Shown: piece after piece, positions 56,101 through 64,000 of the stretch
Layout: each line of letters starts with the position of its first letter
How positions within the stretch are numbered: position 1 is the stretch's first letter
Assembly: GCF_024868665.1 (NCBI RefSeq)
Contig: NC_079895.1
Span: 25,840,185 to 25,904,184 of the forward strand
Direction of reading: 5' to 3'
DNA length: 64,000 nucleotides
Source: Triplophysa rosa
Taxonomy: Eukaryota; Chordata; Actinopteri; Cypriniformes; Nemacheilidae
Made by a program: the position numbers and the translations under genes
The notes under the pieces: generated by a model
Told to the model about the DNA's origin: nothing
The model's database searches: none
The model's input: the letters and a program-made list of their open reading frames with translations, nothing else

Positions 56101-59100
56101 CCACGTCCTCCAAACGCCACATGAGTGTGTATTTGTAGAAGTCCTTGAAGGTAGGAGCTGTGGGCAGTAATCTCTTTCTCAAGGTGACTTGAGACTCTCC
56201 TCCAGGTCCTGATAGCAGAAACCTTTGTGTGAGATCTCGGGGGCCGTATCGCTGCGGTTCAGAGCCGATCTGCTCCGGTGTGTGTTGGTGTAGATCAACT
56301 GCTAGTGGTACTGCAGACACAGAGAATGCTTTGACACAAGACATAAATGATGATGCATTTATACTGTCCGACTGTAATCAAAATCATGTCCTGCACATGA
56401 CTGACATAAATATTAGCCAGTGCATGCAGTATATCAGATATCTGCCATTGGCTTGGGCTCACACTGCAGGATGTTTTGTGATGCTGCAGGAGAAATATGT
56501 AAATCACTCAATCTCCTGAAATCCTGAAAGTGACCGTTTCATGGCGAGTGTTATCTGAATAAGAACCCTATCAGATCTTCCAGGAGAAACAGGTTTTGTC
56601 TTTGTCGGGATTTTTCACCAGATAAAGTGACGTTGAGATTTGGTTTGAAATATTACCTGTAGAAGCTCACGGGTGATGTCCTGTCTGACATTGAGCTGTG
56701 TCCGCTTTATAAATGTGTGTCAGAATAAAGGAACTGCTTTAAAGGCCTGTATTTGTTTTTCAGATTTGAATCCAAGGTCACTGTAATGGGATGAACTGGT
56801 TGAATTCACAGCTTCTGTGCATGTGGTCGTAATACTGTACTGGAGGCCTCCAAAACAGGAGTCGAAATGATTATTATAACGTCTGTCTCTTGTAGAAAAG
56901 AAAATCTCAAGCATTTGAATGATTCTGTGTCATTGTGGAAGTTAAATTGGGAAGAAAGTCATAATGAAACAGCACGTCAATGCCAATAACTGTATAATGT
57001 AATGTACGAGTAAATGTCTACTGCGAGCACTGGATGGATATTATTGTGCTGAAGATAAAAAGCCGTGCTACAGTACGCCCAGCCACACTACATCATAATA
57101 TTATAATTTTGACGTTATTATAAAATCTTGAGGTTCCTTAAAACCCCTACCAGCGGTATCATAAATATTCAGGATCTCATACGTTACTATGAAAATGTCT
57201 CCTAAATTAAGTTGCTTAATTGCTGTGTGTTAATTGCTTTATTTGTTGATAATCTGTCGGTTCATACTGTAAATCTTTTTTAATATGTATCATGGACGTC
57301 GGAAGTATGAAAAATGTGGGTGGGTCCGCCCTCAGAATTTTAAGAGTGTAAAAACCACGCGCTTTTACCAGCAACTTCAATGGTGTGGTGTTAAAGACAC
57401 ACGTGACAACTAGTTTTGACACCATCACGACGTAATTTAGAATCCGACTTGCCGAACTCGCTGTTTTACATTTTAACATCACGTCCGATTATACAGGCAT
57501 ACTTATTTTCAACAAAACGAAGAAAATATTTTAAACAGTTGGCATCCATTTTATTATTTTAATAAATGTTATCATTTACACCCTTTGATTTATTATTGTA
57601 TAATGTACAGCAATACTTTGTTTACCTTGCTGCATTGAAAAAAATATTATGTGCCTTAGTACATTTTATGAAGATAGGTTATTAAAATTGCACTATGTTC
57701 TGTTTAAAAAAAAAAGTTAAAATAACGTAAAAATTTTGGAAATAAAATCTACTAATTTTTGTTAAGATTTTAGTTATTTTGTTCGAGTCATTTTAATTGA
57801 ACAAAATGTTATGTAAATCCAATTCAATTGTATTATGTTAACCCCATTTAAATTGGTAAAATTAAGGTTACTTATTTATTTTGTGTTGAGACTACATAAA
57901 TAATTTTTGTATATATAACTACCTTGGCAGTTGATCTGTAGTTCCCAGCATGCTTTGCATCTGACTGCATTAGGAGATTAATTTTCCAGATTAACTGTCA
58001 TTTTAAGTGTTTTTCAGTCAAATGAAAGACTTATTCGTGTTTTGTGTTGATTTATATTTGAGATTTAGGAGAGTTAGTTTTTTTTTGTGCTTATCCTTGT
58101 TCAGAAGAGCAGTGCTTGTGCCTAGGCTGAGGGAGTATTGAGCAGTAGCTGTGCTAATGCCGGTACAGAGACCACCAGTCTCTTCTCACTTGACCAACTA
58201 TAATGGTAAAAAATAGTATATTTTAATATGAAAGTAAGTGAACCGTGAAGTTTGAGTTAGACGCGTTTTCATTCAACGTAATCGTTTTTTATTTGTTTAC
58301 TTCAAGTAATATTTACTTAATACTTTAACAAATAGTAAATGTATTTCATATGTAGAATTGACTTTATTCTGGTTAGTAAGTTGTACTTGAATTTTAGCAG
58401 TACATTTGCATAATAAAATCTTTTTTCAGTGTGTGTCGCAACGGAATGGAGTTGAATTTATATGGACTCGAATGAGCCATGTGAAATAGATTTAAGGAAG
58501 TGTGGTAGTCAAGGCTGTTGCTAATACACAAAATGGAGTTTCATTTATTAAGCTTCCTCAAATGGAATGGATCTGACTGACTGCGCTCTGCGCTCAATGA
58601 GGGACGTTAAAAGTGAGTGGGTCCAATGTCATTGGTCTTAAAAAGTGACACGCATACAACGGTTCCGACGCCCATGACGTGTATAGTGATGAACTGCCTG
58701 GATGATGTGTTGACCGGCAGACGTCTGTATGTAAAGGGTTTGTGTCTTCCTGCTAAAAGACGACTCCCGGACTGAAATGGATAGAAAATCAAAATTTAGC
58801 CGAAAACCATCTGAACGTTTGGCCTTTTGAACTGTGTACAATGATCATGAATGTTGACGTGTGAAGACTAGCTGTTGTATGTAGTTTCGGAGTGTTCTTT
58901 GAGGACGGGTGAGTGTAGAGGGCAGCGGGTTCTGACAGACCGCCTCAGGCAAACACTGTCACATTAACTTTCTTACACAAATGTTTCATTTCCCCAATGA
59001 CTTCCTGTTCTCTCTCACTCTCTCTTTCCAGCTTAGGCAATAAATCAATCCTAACGCACACTGACATTTACAAACCCTCTATTTGCTCTGAAATTGAACA

Positions 59101-62100
59101 TGGTTTTTAACATTTAGGAGTGATTTAGCTGAAGTAATTAATCCTGTGGAATATGGCAGTGTGGGACTGTAGATATGTGCTGTTTTATGACTGTCGTGTT
59201 AATGGTGTCGGTGAAAGTTTGACACAAAAATCTCATTTCGTTTTTGATTTTTAAGGTGTTTATTAAGGTTATTAAGTGACTCCATCATTCAGTGGGCTCG
59301 AAACACGCTGACTGCTATACCACGGTGTGTTTTCATTACACAGTATCTTGCGCAGTGTGTCCTGTTCAACAGAGCCGGCTGTTTTGCTGTTGCCCCGTAA
59401 CAAAATTGAAAGGATGATTCTACGTGCTTTTGCCAGGAAAATTAGTGCAGTTTTACTAACAAGGCCCAGCAAAAGCATTTTCACTTCCATTTACGGAGAC
59501 TTACAGGGGTAAGTACTGTCCTGAAATTATCTCCAAAAGAGCGTTTTGGGATGTTGACCTTGAAAGGCAGCAGAATGGTTTATTTCCCTTCGCACATATC
59601 ACAAGTGTACGATGCATTCACACTACATTAGACCTGTTGTTACTGCTTTTAATGCATGATCGCCTGAACCTCTATTAACTGTTTGTTCATTTAACTAGTA
59701 GAGGGCGAATACTATTATTTGCATCCACATTATATACATAATTAAGTTTTTGCCAATATACTGCACTCATTACTCATGTTCGGTTATAAGACTTGTATCC
59801 TTTTCTTTCTCTTGGGCTGTCATGCTTGGCTTCACTGGGTTCAGATTTTGAGTTCAATGAAAACACCAGACTCCTTACAAGAAAGTACAGTACCGTGAAA
59901 GTGATGGTTATACTATGGTATTTATGTGCCATGATTCTAATTGGTTACCATGATATGATGTTATTATTGTGCTATTATACGTTGAAGAAGTACAAGTTGC
60001 ACAAGTGATTTGCTAGGTTTTGACACAGAGCTTTTGTGTGTGTGTATGTGTGTGTGTGTGTGTGTGGTCATACTCCAGCCCACCACTGAGTACCAGTTTA
60101 GAATCTGACGGGAGGTTTCGTGATCTACCAGTCTAACAGTGCTATTATGTCTATGATGTGTTATCTAAGTTTATTTGCTGTTTGATTATGTGTGTTCCTT
60201 TAGAATCACCTGAGTCAGATGCGGTGATGGATGTGGGCTCATCAGAACCTCTGGACTCTGAGGTTCTGTATGACTGCGTGATCTGCGGTCAGAGTGGACC
60301 ATCCACTGAAGACAGACCCACAGGACTAGTGGTACTGCTGCAGGCTTCATCAGGTATCACCTGTATTTGATATCGCTGGTCCAACAATTACATTAACAAT
60401 GCGTCACATTTATAAAGGCGGTCTGAGGATTGAGCCCTGCGGGACTCCACTTATCATAGTTGCACCTGCTTTGTAAATGTGATCCCAGTAGACCAATTAG
60501 GTTCAGATTAGCTAGTGAGAGCTATCTGTAAGCATTCCCAATTATCTCTGTGAAGGTTTCCTTGTAATGGGCATTGTGGAAACACGTTTTAGTCAGTCAC
60601 GTGATTATGGATGATTGTCATTGAGCCTCAAGAAAGTAATGTGCAGATGGCACCAGAAATGTGCACAGTTACTAGTTAATATATTTCCACACTTTGAAGA
60701 ACCAACAAAATCAGCCATTGGGAAAGCTTCTACTTTAACATAATATTTGTATTTTTTACAGTGTTGCATTACAGGTTCAGATTGCTGTGGTACGGGTCGT
60801 TGGAGCTGTTTAACGGTGGCTTAAACCGCACACGGCTTTGAGTTCAACTGCTTTGCTTCACTTGTATTAACAGCAGGATTGAAATTGCTTCATTTGTCAA
60901 GTGTTGTGACCCCTCATCAGGCAGGCCTCACCCTGTTCTCTCCTGTCCCAACGCTCTGATAATATATCATATCATTTTATTAAAGATCACTGGTCTTTTA
61001 ACACACAGTCTCAATGTCAAGATGGCCTTCATGTGTTTGTAGCAGTCATCTGAGCACTTGGTTCAGATGGACTAACAGGCTGCTGATGTGAATGGTCTAA
61101 AAATATATTTTTTTGCTGATTATTCAGTCTGTGACGTGTCGCGGGTTGAGTTTTGACATTGACGTGGCACTTCATTACAGTATGCTAATAACAAGTGCCA
61201 TGAATGTTATGAGGGCATTTAATTAGCATATGATTTTCAGTCATAGAGTTCATATGTGTGTGTGCGTTACAGTGTTGGGACACCGTTGTCGTAGTGACAC
61301 ACCAAAGCGATTGCCTACTACAGACGAAGAACAAATCTATCCCGAGGACACATGTGGAGCGACCCATGATGTTAGACTATCCATTATGCAACGCTACTTT
61401 AAAGATGTATGTGCACACTTTCTAAAACACAAACCTTTGTTTTACTTGCATTATTGTGCCTTGTAAATTACTTGTACATTTTCAAACAGCAAAATAACAG
61501 TTTACCGAAGGAATAGCGCATGTCATTGTAAACACAAATATTCACACACATATTTCTCTTCATTCACTGCATATGAAAGTTGTATACTTGCGTGTTGTTT
61601 TTTAATGCGATTGTATTTCCAGAGTTCCTGTCTGCAGTCTGTGTCTATTGGCTGGGACGGTGGTGTTTATGTGCAGACGTGTGGCCACACCTTGCATATA
61701 GACTGTCACAAATCATACATGGAGTCTTTACGGGTGAGAGACCAGCAGCTCTTTTAGCTGAAGACTGGACAGGTTTTCAGCTTTATCACTCGATTGAGGC
61801 TTAAGTTATTTGAACTGAGATTTATAGTCAGTTCAGATTCATGTGGAGTCTTTCAGTCTGTCTTTTGACTTTCCTGTCAAAGAGCACATTCAGTATTCAG
61901 TGTTCACATGCTCTGTCAGCTGAATTTCAAACCTCATTCATCATTTATTAAAATGTCCCATAGCAGCTGAGACCCGGTGAACCACAAACCCCAGACCGTT
62001 GGACCTGCCATCACTGACTGTTACACACAGAAACCTTATCAATCTGATTCCCTTTATCTATCCAACTGTCGGATAAAACAAAGTTTTAGCAGTAATGATC

Positions 62101-63955
62101 TGTTTTCCTTGTATTGTTTTACCACAGTGCTTTGCTCCATGTATGGGTATCAAGTTAAATAAAAACATAAGAGATGAGTGAGGAAGAAAGAAGAAAAACT
62201 AAGCAATTTACATCTGTAATCGATTGATCATCAATCGTTTAGTTTCTTCTTAACTGAATCTTTAAGAGACTTTGTGTTTATGCAAATAAGAAAGTCTGAC
62301 ATGACCATCTGTTTAATAACCTGTAACATTATTAGACATTAAAACCGGCGCTTTAACTTTAGTTATCAGCACTTAAATCCTTAGGTTGTAGACCCACTGA
62401 CTGTTCACAAGGTAGTCTGATGTATTTTCTGTAGCAAAAACGGCAAAATTCTTTAAAGTTACAAGCTACAACATGATGCATTTATGACTCATACGTTTAT
62501 CGGCTACTTATGATTAGGGCTTTTAAGTGATTAAAAGTTTGTGTTTACATACTATGTCTGTGTACTGTGCATATTCATTTTGTATTCATAAAAACATGCA
62601 TGCATACTGCATATTTAAGAAAATATAAACTGTAAAGATTTATATATAATTTAAATTATTGGTCGGTAAATATAAATAAATACATGTAAATATTTCCTAA
62701 ATATAATTTGTCCATGTGTTTATGAATACAAATTTTATATGCACTGTACATAGACGTTTATTATGTAAACACAAACTTTTATTCTGGATGCGATTAATCG
62801 CGATTAATCACTTGACAGCCTAATCACAAGTAGGTGATAAACGTATGCGTCATAAATGCATCAAGTTGTAACTTGTAACTTTGAATAATTTCACAGTTTT
62901 TGCTACAGAAAAACATTAGACAAAACAAACTTTTATTCTGGATGCGATTAATTGTGATTAATCGTTTAACAGTCCTACTAGTGACATGTTGGCTGCAATT
63001 GGCTGTTTTAGAAGGCTTATGTCATCAAATGTTTGAAAGATATTTACAGGTTTGTAAAAAGGTGTTATACAGATATTTGCAGCAACAAAATATATTTGAC
63101 CAAAATTTGTCTATTTTTAATCACACAAGTTGGAAATTCCTCACAATTTTTTTTTGTCATGGCAAATCAAAATATCTAGTTATTTAAATGAGATGACTGT
63201 AAGTCAGATGGTCTCTTTCTGTTCAAGTGGGTGGTCCTTGGTCAAAAATGAGACGGTCAAATTTGCCAAGGTCAAATTTATGACTAAACCCTCATTACCC
63301 TTTATTTAATTATAAACGCTTTCAACATCTGTGTTTTTCAGAATGACCAGGTTCTGCAGGGCTTTTCGGTGGATAAGGGTGAGTTCACCTGCCCGCTCTG
63401 TCGTCAGTTCGCCAACAGTGTCTTGCCCTGTCGGCCTGGGCGTGGCACGGAGGCGGGCGCTTGGCACGCGCCTAGCAACAAGAGCATGGCCACGCTGGTA
63501 AAGGAGGTGGAGGACCTTCAGGAGCAGCTGGGCATTTTCCCAGTAAGCGGCAGCGTAAAGCAGAAAGATCCTATACTGGTATTTATTAAGAGCATTCGCC
63601 CGTGCCCGCATTTCTGTTCTGTTCATCTCATCCCTCCGCCCTGATTCAGAGTGAGAACTGTTGTGCCACTTACCTCCATCTGAATGTTCATTGCCCACCA
63701 AACCTTGCTGTAACTTTAACATTACATAACACACAGTCTCAGTCACAGATGTGCATGTTAGGACTGAACAGATGCAAACTCTGAAAAACATCATTTTATT
63801 TTTTATTTTATTACTCAGGTGGAGTCAAATCTGAGTAAAGAGATGGAGTCAGTCATTAAAGACATTAAAAACACAACACAGAAGAAATACATGGATTATG
63901 GGAAAAACCCAGGGTCACCTGATAATGACTTCCTGTTTATGTACTCCGTGGCCAG
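34441..63955 (+). CDS. ubr3: UBR3 E3 ubiquitin-protein ligase, first 30 exons (3' end outside window)
   Basis: UBR3 is a UBR-box and RING E3 ligase of the N-degron recognition family. Exons: 34441-34868, 37978-38117, 38547-38699, 39119-39268, 39408-39448, 39627-39693, 41634-41764, 42206-42434, 42562-42741, 44414-44547, 44757-44843, 44938-45003, 46045-46134, 46607-46735, 46938-46990, 47103-47236, 47596-47681, 47916-48057, 49085-49181, 50978-51119, 51289-51393, 51600-51794, 53888-53905, 54412-54860, 55225-55313, 60204-60353, 61273-61406, 61623-61733, 63342-63542, 63819-63955. All phases agree, about 1,422 codons against about 1,890 in human. Of two adjacent ATGs (34438, 34441) the second has the better context (A at -3, G at +4) and gives MAAS, like the mammalian start. 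Confidence 0.94.
36639..37085. mobile_element. hAT-like non-autonomous element, copy A
   Basis: It starts GGGCTGTCACGATAAACCG and ends TATCACGATAAATCGGC. It shares CATCCGAAAGCCAGAGGGCG, GATAATAAAGTATATTTATAA and TTCCTACTGATC with the copy at 51899-52652. Confidence 0.65.
37168..37477. mobile_element. Inverted-repeat element (GGCCCTAAGTTAACTTCCGG)
   Basis: The left end GGCCCTAAGTTAACTTCCGG pairs with the right end CCGGAAGTTAAGTTTGGGCC. The right side and its continuation to 37515 recur in reverse at 21437-21500. It is non-coding. Confidence 0.7.
37550..37650. repeat. Short hairpin with GTGTCCTATGGTGTGAC arms
   Basis: GTGTCCTATGGTGTGAC and GTGACACCATAGGAC are inverted about 80 bases apart with an AT-only loop. 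It is related to the nested MITE at 24560-24771. Confidence 0.65.
38547..39693 (+). CDS. ubr3: ubr3 exons 3-6: region after the UBR box
   Basis: Exons 38547-38699, 39119-39268, 39408-39448 and 39627-39693 encode [20 protein letters not shown] and [10 protein letters not shown], then a variable Gly/Ala/Ser-rich segment and the basic [20 protein letters not shown], a possible nuclear localisation signal (inference). The Gly/Ala part ([13 protein letters not shown]) differs from the mammalian wording as I recall it and is probably disordered. The exons are small and could be alternatively used, as exons 5-6 together are 108 bases. Confidence 0.9.
38745..38960 (-). repeat. LINE 3' tail fragment
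   Basis: TTTATTTATAAAGCACTTTACA at the left and AAAAAGGTGAGTTTTAAG at the right resemble the 3' tail of L2-type LINEs in antisense, like the tail at 10185-10450. No protein remains. Confidence 0.45.
40106..41215. mobile_element. TTAA-flanked element, long copy
   Basis: This 1.1 kb element in ubr3 intron 6 starts TTAA-AGGGGTCATATGAC and ends CATATGACCCCT-TTAA, with nearly perfect terminal inverted repeats. It shares both ends and an internal 230 bases with 29272-29694. Open frames at 40204-40458 and 40738-41001 show no recognisable transposase, so it is non-autonomous. The TTAA sites suggest the piggyBac group (inference). Confidence 0.8.
41634..42741 (+). CDS. ubr3: ubr3 exons 7-9: conserved helical core
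   Basis: Exons 41634-41764, 42206-42434 and 42562-42741 encode [60 protein letters not shown] and [20 protein letters not shown]. The wording is almost unchanged from mammalian UBR3. This region is predicted alpha-helical and forms the scaffold between the UBR box and RING; no known catalytic motif is expected here. Confidence 0.95.
42782..43906. mobile_element. Foldback element with nested insertion, in ubr3 intron 9
   Basis: The left end GGGGTGCGTTTCCCGAACAC pairs loosely with the right end GCTTTTGGGAAACATACGCC. Both flanks carry further matching words (ACTAGCAACTCACGA / GTAACTTGTGACCACAG). A hAT-like element (43293-43735) lies inside it. An almost perfect poly-A/poly-T palindrome is at 43049-43072. 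Confidence 0.55.
43293..43735. mobile_element. hAT-like MITE (CAGGGCTCCAGACT termini)
   Basis: The element begins CAGGGCTCCAGACTG and ends GAGTCTGGAGCCCTG. TTCTA flanks both sides (43288-43292 and 43736-43740), compatible with a decayed 8-base duplication. CAGGG ends are typical of hAT elements. No transposase is encoded. Confidence 0.75.
44414..47681 (+). CDS. ubr3: ubr3 exons 10-17: central conserved region
   Basis: Exons 44414-44547, 44757-44843, 44938-45003, 46045-46134, 46607-46735, 46938-46990, 47103-47236 and 47596-47681. Recognised text includes [73 protein letters not shown] and [20 protein letters not shown]. These match mammalian UBR3 nearly word for word. Most boundaries are phase 0. 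The last exon ends at an unusual donor (see the U12-type intron). Confidence 0.95.
45004..46044 (+). other. ubr3: ubr3 intron 12
   Basis: A 1 kb AT-rich intron with no gene and no clear element. Poly-AT runs occur at 45465-45500. Confidence 0.7.
47682..47915 (+). other. ubr3: U12-type (minor spliceosome) intron in ubr3
   Basis: The donor is GTATCCTTT (47682-47690), an exact match to the U12-type 5' splice site. The branch-like CCTTGAC (47898-47904) puts the branch A 12 bases before the exon, the spacing expected for a minor intron, and there is no long pyrimidine tract. The acceptor ends TGTAG. The splice joins LLDL to IPENPNP in phase 0. Confidence 0.85.
47916..49181 (+). CDS. ubr3: ubr3 exons 18-19
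   Basis: Exons 47916-48057 and 49085-49181 encode [38 protein letters not shown] and [20 protein letters not shown]. They are highly conserved with mammalian UBR3. The intron between them holds a long hairpin element (48425-48880). Confidence 0.94.
48425..48880. mobile_element. Long foldback element in ubr3 intron 18
   Basis: The two halves are inverted copies: ACTTCACCCAAATCTGAAAA and ATTCTGTCATCATT on the left pair with AATGATGACAGAAT and CATTTTTGCGTGAAGG on the right; inner words CCATTGACTACCATAGTAGG and CCTACTATGGGAGTCAATGG pair too. The arms are about 170-190 bases long. The element is non-coding; when transcribed it would fold into a long hairpin. Confidence 0.8.
50175..50421. mobile_element. 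MITE with repeated GGTTCTT / AAGAACC words
   Basis: The element starts CACTCTTAAATATAAAGGGTTC and is built of inverted GGTTCTTCA...TGAAGAACC units, including ATGCCATAGAAGAACC against GGTTCTTC...GATGGCATCG. This wording is frequent in cyprinid introns. Confidence 0.7.
50831..50860. repeat. Single terminus of the TTAA-flanked element
   Basis: TTAAAGGGGTCATATGAC is identical to the left ends at 29272 and 40106. No matching right terminus is seen before the exon at 50978, so this is a truncated or solo end. Confidence 0.55.
50978..51794 (+). CDS. ubr3: ubr3 exons 20-22
   Basis: Exons 50978-51119, 51289-51393 and 51600-51794 encode [40 protein letters not shown] and [20 protein letters not shown]. 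Exon 22 then has a charged stretch [11 protein letters not shown] coded by GA-rich DNA (51719-51752) that is absent from the mammalian protein as I recall it. The start of exon 22 (EPCIEE) is also variable. The segment lies between conserved blocks and is probably a surface loop. Confidence 0.93.
51899..52652. mobile_element. hAT-like non-autonomous element, copy B, with nested insertion
   Basis: The element begins TAGGGGCTGGGAC and ends TACGGCCCTA. It is flanked by a perfect 8-base duplication GTAAGTGC (51891-51898 and 52653-52660), the size made by hAT transposases. It is related to copy A at 36639-37085 but carries an extra insertion of about 350 bases at 52025-52375. No transposase is present. 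Confidence 0.82.
52025..52375. mobile_element. Element nested in hAT-like copy B
   Basis: The sequence CTGCGTTCCATTTCGACGGG to ATCCCATTGGAACACA is absent from copy A at the corresponding place. Its ends are roughly inverted (GTTCCAATGGGATGTG against GTTCCATTTCGACGG). It contains CCTTCGAAGTGC-like palindromic words and ATGGCGGCCAT. It is non-coding. Confidence 0.65.
52661..53887 (+). other. ubr3: Right part of ubr3 intron 22
   Basis: AT-rich intron with no gene and no clear element that I can support, apart from short T and A runs around 53410-53520. Confidence 0.6.
53888..53905 (+). CDS. ubr3: ubr3 putative 18-base microexon (exon 23)
   Basis: Between CTCAG and GTAAGT lie exactly 18 bases encoding TSSEMR in phase 0. 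A strong acceptor (preceded by TTTGTGTGTCTCAG) and a consensus donor frame it. Including it would link STYGQ to NLREAQVF, where the human protein also has a few variable residues. Skipping it keeps the frame, so it may be alternative. It is called from splice signals only. Confidence 0.6.
54412..55313 (+). CDS. ubr3: ubr3 exons 24-25: region before the RING
   Basis: Exons 54412-54860 and 55225-55313. Exon 24 encodes [20 protein letters not shown], a Ser run (PKSSSSSRW), [20 protein letters not shown] and [20 protein letters not shown]. The exon junction encodes [20 protein letters not shown], a long charged helix likely to be a coiled coil, ending ETAMDV. It is slightly shorter than the mammalian version before SHGDGI. 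Confidence 0.94.
55560..55795. repeat. Dispersed repeat
   Basis: Alternating AAGAACTCTTAA / TTAAGAGCTCTTTTAAG words with TTTTCTTAGAATTTTGTTACTAGG and a closing ACATGGGCCCAGATCTTA. The wording resembles a common fish MITE. The ends are approximate. Confidence 0.5.
57291..58678. mobile_element. Possible inverted-repeat element
   Basis: CATGGACGTCGGAAG at 57291 and its near-inverse GGTTCCGACGCCCATGAC ending at 58678 could be termini of a 1.4 kb element. GTGGGTCC words also occur near both ends. The middle is AT-rich and non-coding. Only the short arms support this. Confidence 0.35.
60036..60066. repeat. (GT)n microsatellite
   Basis: About 30 bases of GT with one AT interruption, 140 bases before the exon 26 acceptor. 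Confidence 0.85.
60204..61733 (+). CDS. ubr3: ubr3 exons 26-28: first two parts of the RING finger
   Basis: Exons 60204-60353, 61273-61406 and 61623-61733. [12 protein letters not shown] holds the first zinc-binding Cys pair, followed by [11 protein letters not shown], a variable insert ([15 protein letters not shown]), [13 protein letters not shown] and then [17 protein letters not shown] with the central Cys/His ligands. Together with the CPLC of exon 29 this is a split RING-H2 finger that recruits the E2 enzyme. The ligands are all present, so the ligase should be active. Confidence 0.95.
60410..60475 (-). mobile_element. LINE reverse transcriptase scrap
   Basis: The reverse complement of about 60424-60450 reads GVPQGSILR, the RT motif seen in the LINE at 10150-13220. 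Only some 60 bases remain. Confidence 0.4.
61734..63341 (+). other. ubr3: ubr3 intron 28
   Basis: A 1.6 kb AT-rich intron that contains a two-layer inverted repeat (62425-62913) and a short duplicated segment (62928-62980). I see no other gene or element. Confidence 0.65.
62425..62913. mobile_element. Long inverted repeat with an inner inverted repeat
   Basis: The outer arms (62425-62515 and 62820-62913) are inverted copies over about 90 bases: TTTCTGTAGCAAAAAC and AGTTACAAGCTACAAC pair with GTTGTAACTTGTAACT and GTTTTTGCTACAGAAA. Inside, AAGTTTGTGTTTACATA pairs with TATGTAAACACAAACTT. The inner right end, with GCGATTAATCGCGATTAATC, is partly repeated at 62928-62980. Confidence 0.75.
63342..63542 (+). 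CDS. ubr3: ubr3 exon 29: end of the RING finger
   Basis: The exon encodes [20 protein letters not shown] and [14 protein letters not shown] supplies the last zinc ligands of the RING. A variable Gly/Arg/Ala linker and the helix [20 protein letters not shown] follow. The donor is CCA|GTAAGC; reading on past it would extend a chance frame to 63644, which conserved wording in the next exon argues against. Confidence 0.93.
63819..63955 (+). CDS. ubr3: ubr3 exon 30 (last in window)
   Basis: The exon encodes [20 protein letters not shown] and [16 protein letters not shown] and ends in a split codon AG|GTGAGA. It matches mammalian UBR3 after the RING. The remaining C-terminal region, including the autoinhibitory-type UBR domain, is outside the window. 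Confidence 0.93.
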
Positions 63956-63980
63956 GTGAGAAACTATGTATATATGCATC

Positions 63981-64000
63981 TTTCTTTCTTTCTTTCTTTC
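63981..64000. repeat. (TTTC)n microsatellite at the window edge
   Basis: Five perfect TTTC units run into the end of the window, so the full length is unknown. Confidence 0.9.

Larger units (their letters stand above)
55314..60203 (+). other. ubr3: ubr3 intron 25 (4.9 kb)
   Basis: The largest ubr3 intron in the window. It includes a repeat at about 55560-55795, a possible 1.4 kb element at 57291-58678 and a GT microsatellite at 60036-60066. Open frames at 55964-56344 and 56229-56519 look like chance. I see no additional exon. Confidence 0.65.

Noticed and set aside
55964..56519. Opposed open frames of 126 and 96 codons in ubr3 intron 25
   Set aside because: They overlap on opposite strands, have no splice context in frame with ubr3 and no recognisable motif.
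63543..63644. Extension of ubr3 exon 29 past its donor
   Set aside because: The frame stays open to 63644, but joining GIFP at 63542 to VESNLSKEM at 63819 restores wording conserved with mammalian UBR3.
1..64000. tRNA genes, tRNA-derived SINE promoters, CRISPR arrays and bacterial or viral genes
   Set aside because: I saw no tRNA-like A/B boxes in a plausible fold, no regularly spaced direct repeats with spacers, and no prokaryotic gene structure.

Overview
This window is vertebrate nuclear DNA, most likely from a teleost and probably a cyprinid-like fish. The evidence is AT-rich introns, GT-AG splice sites, proteins clearly related to vertebrate kalirin and UBR3, and many short inverted-repeat elements of types common in cyprinid genomes. 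There are no bacterial operons, CRISPR arrays or ribosomal RNA genes. No repeat database could be searched, so family names given to repeats rest on visible termini and protein motifs.

Two protein genes lie head to tail on the + strand. Positions 2965-31944 hold the 3' half of kalirin (kalrn), starting with what looks like the alternative first exon of the short Duet/Trad form. Its 27 exons join in frame to about 1,285 codons: a Cys-rich N-terminus, a linker, the second RhoGEF unit (DH-PH), SH3, Ig, fibronectin III and a C-terminal kinase-like domain. The exons for the spectrin repeats and first GEF of full-length kalirin must lie to the left of the window, so 1-2964 is probably an intron of the long form. 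The 3' UTR runs to about 33610.

After roughly 0.8 kb containing a TATA-less promoter with three TCGCGAGA motifs, positions 34441-63955 hold the first 30 recognisable exons of ubr3, a RING-type E3 ubiquitin ligase. They cover the UBR box, the long helical middle and the split RING finger, about 1,422 codons. The last part of the protein (about 460 residues by comparison with the human protein) lies beyond the right edge.

The rest is introns rich in mobile elements. They include a non-autonomous LTR element with a MITE inside it (146-2121), a decayed L2-like LINE (10150-13220), two long TTAA-flanked elements, hAT-like elements with short target duplications, several nested insertions and long hairpins. 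The most interesting gene-level observations are the conserved Duet start exon with its overlapping upstream ORF, a read-through 3' end after the SH3 exon, a U12-type intron and a probable 18-base microexon in ubr3, and an Ig domain that lacks its core tryptophan. I found no wholly new system. The two genes act in different pathways (Rho GTPase signalling and ubiquitin transfer), and their adjacency here is not evidence of shared function.
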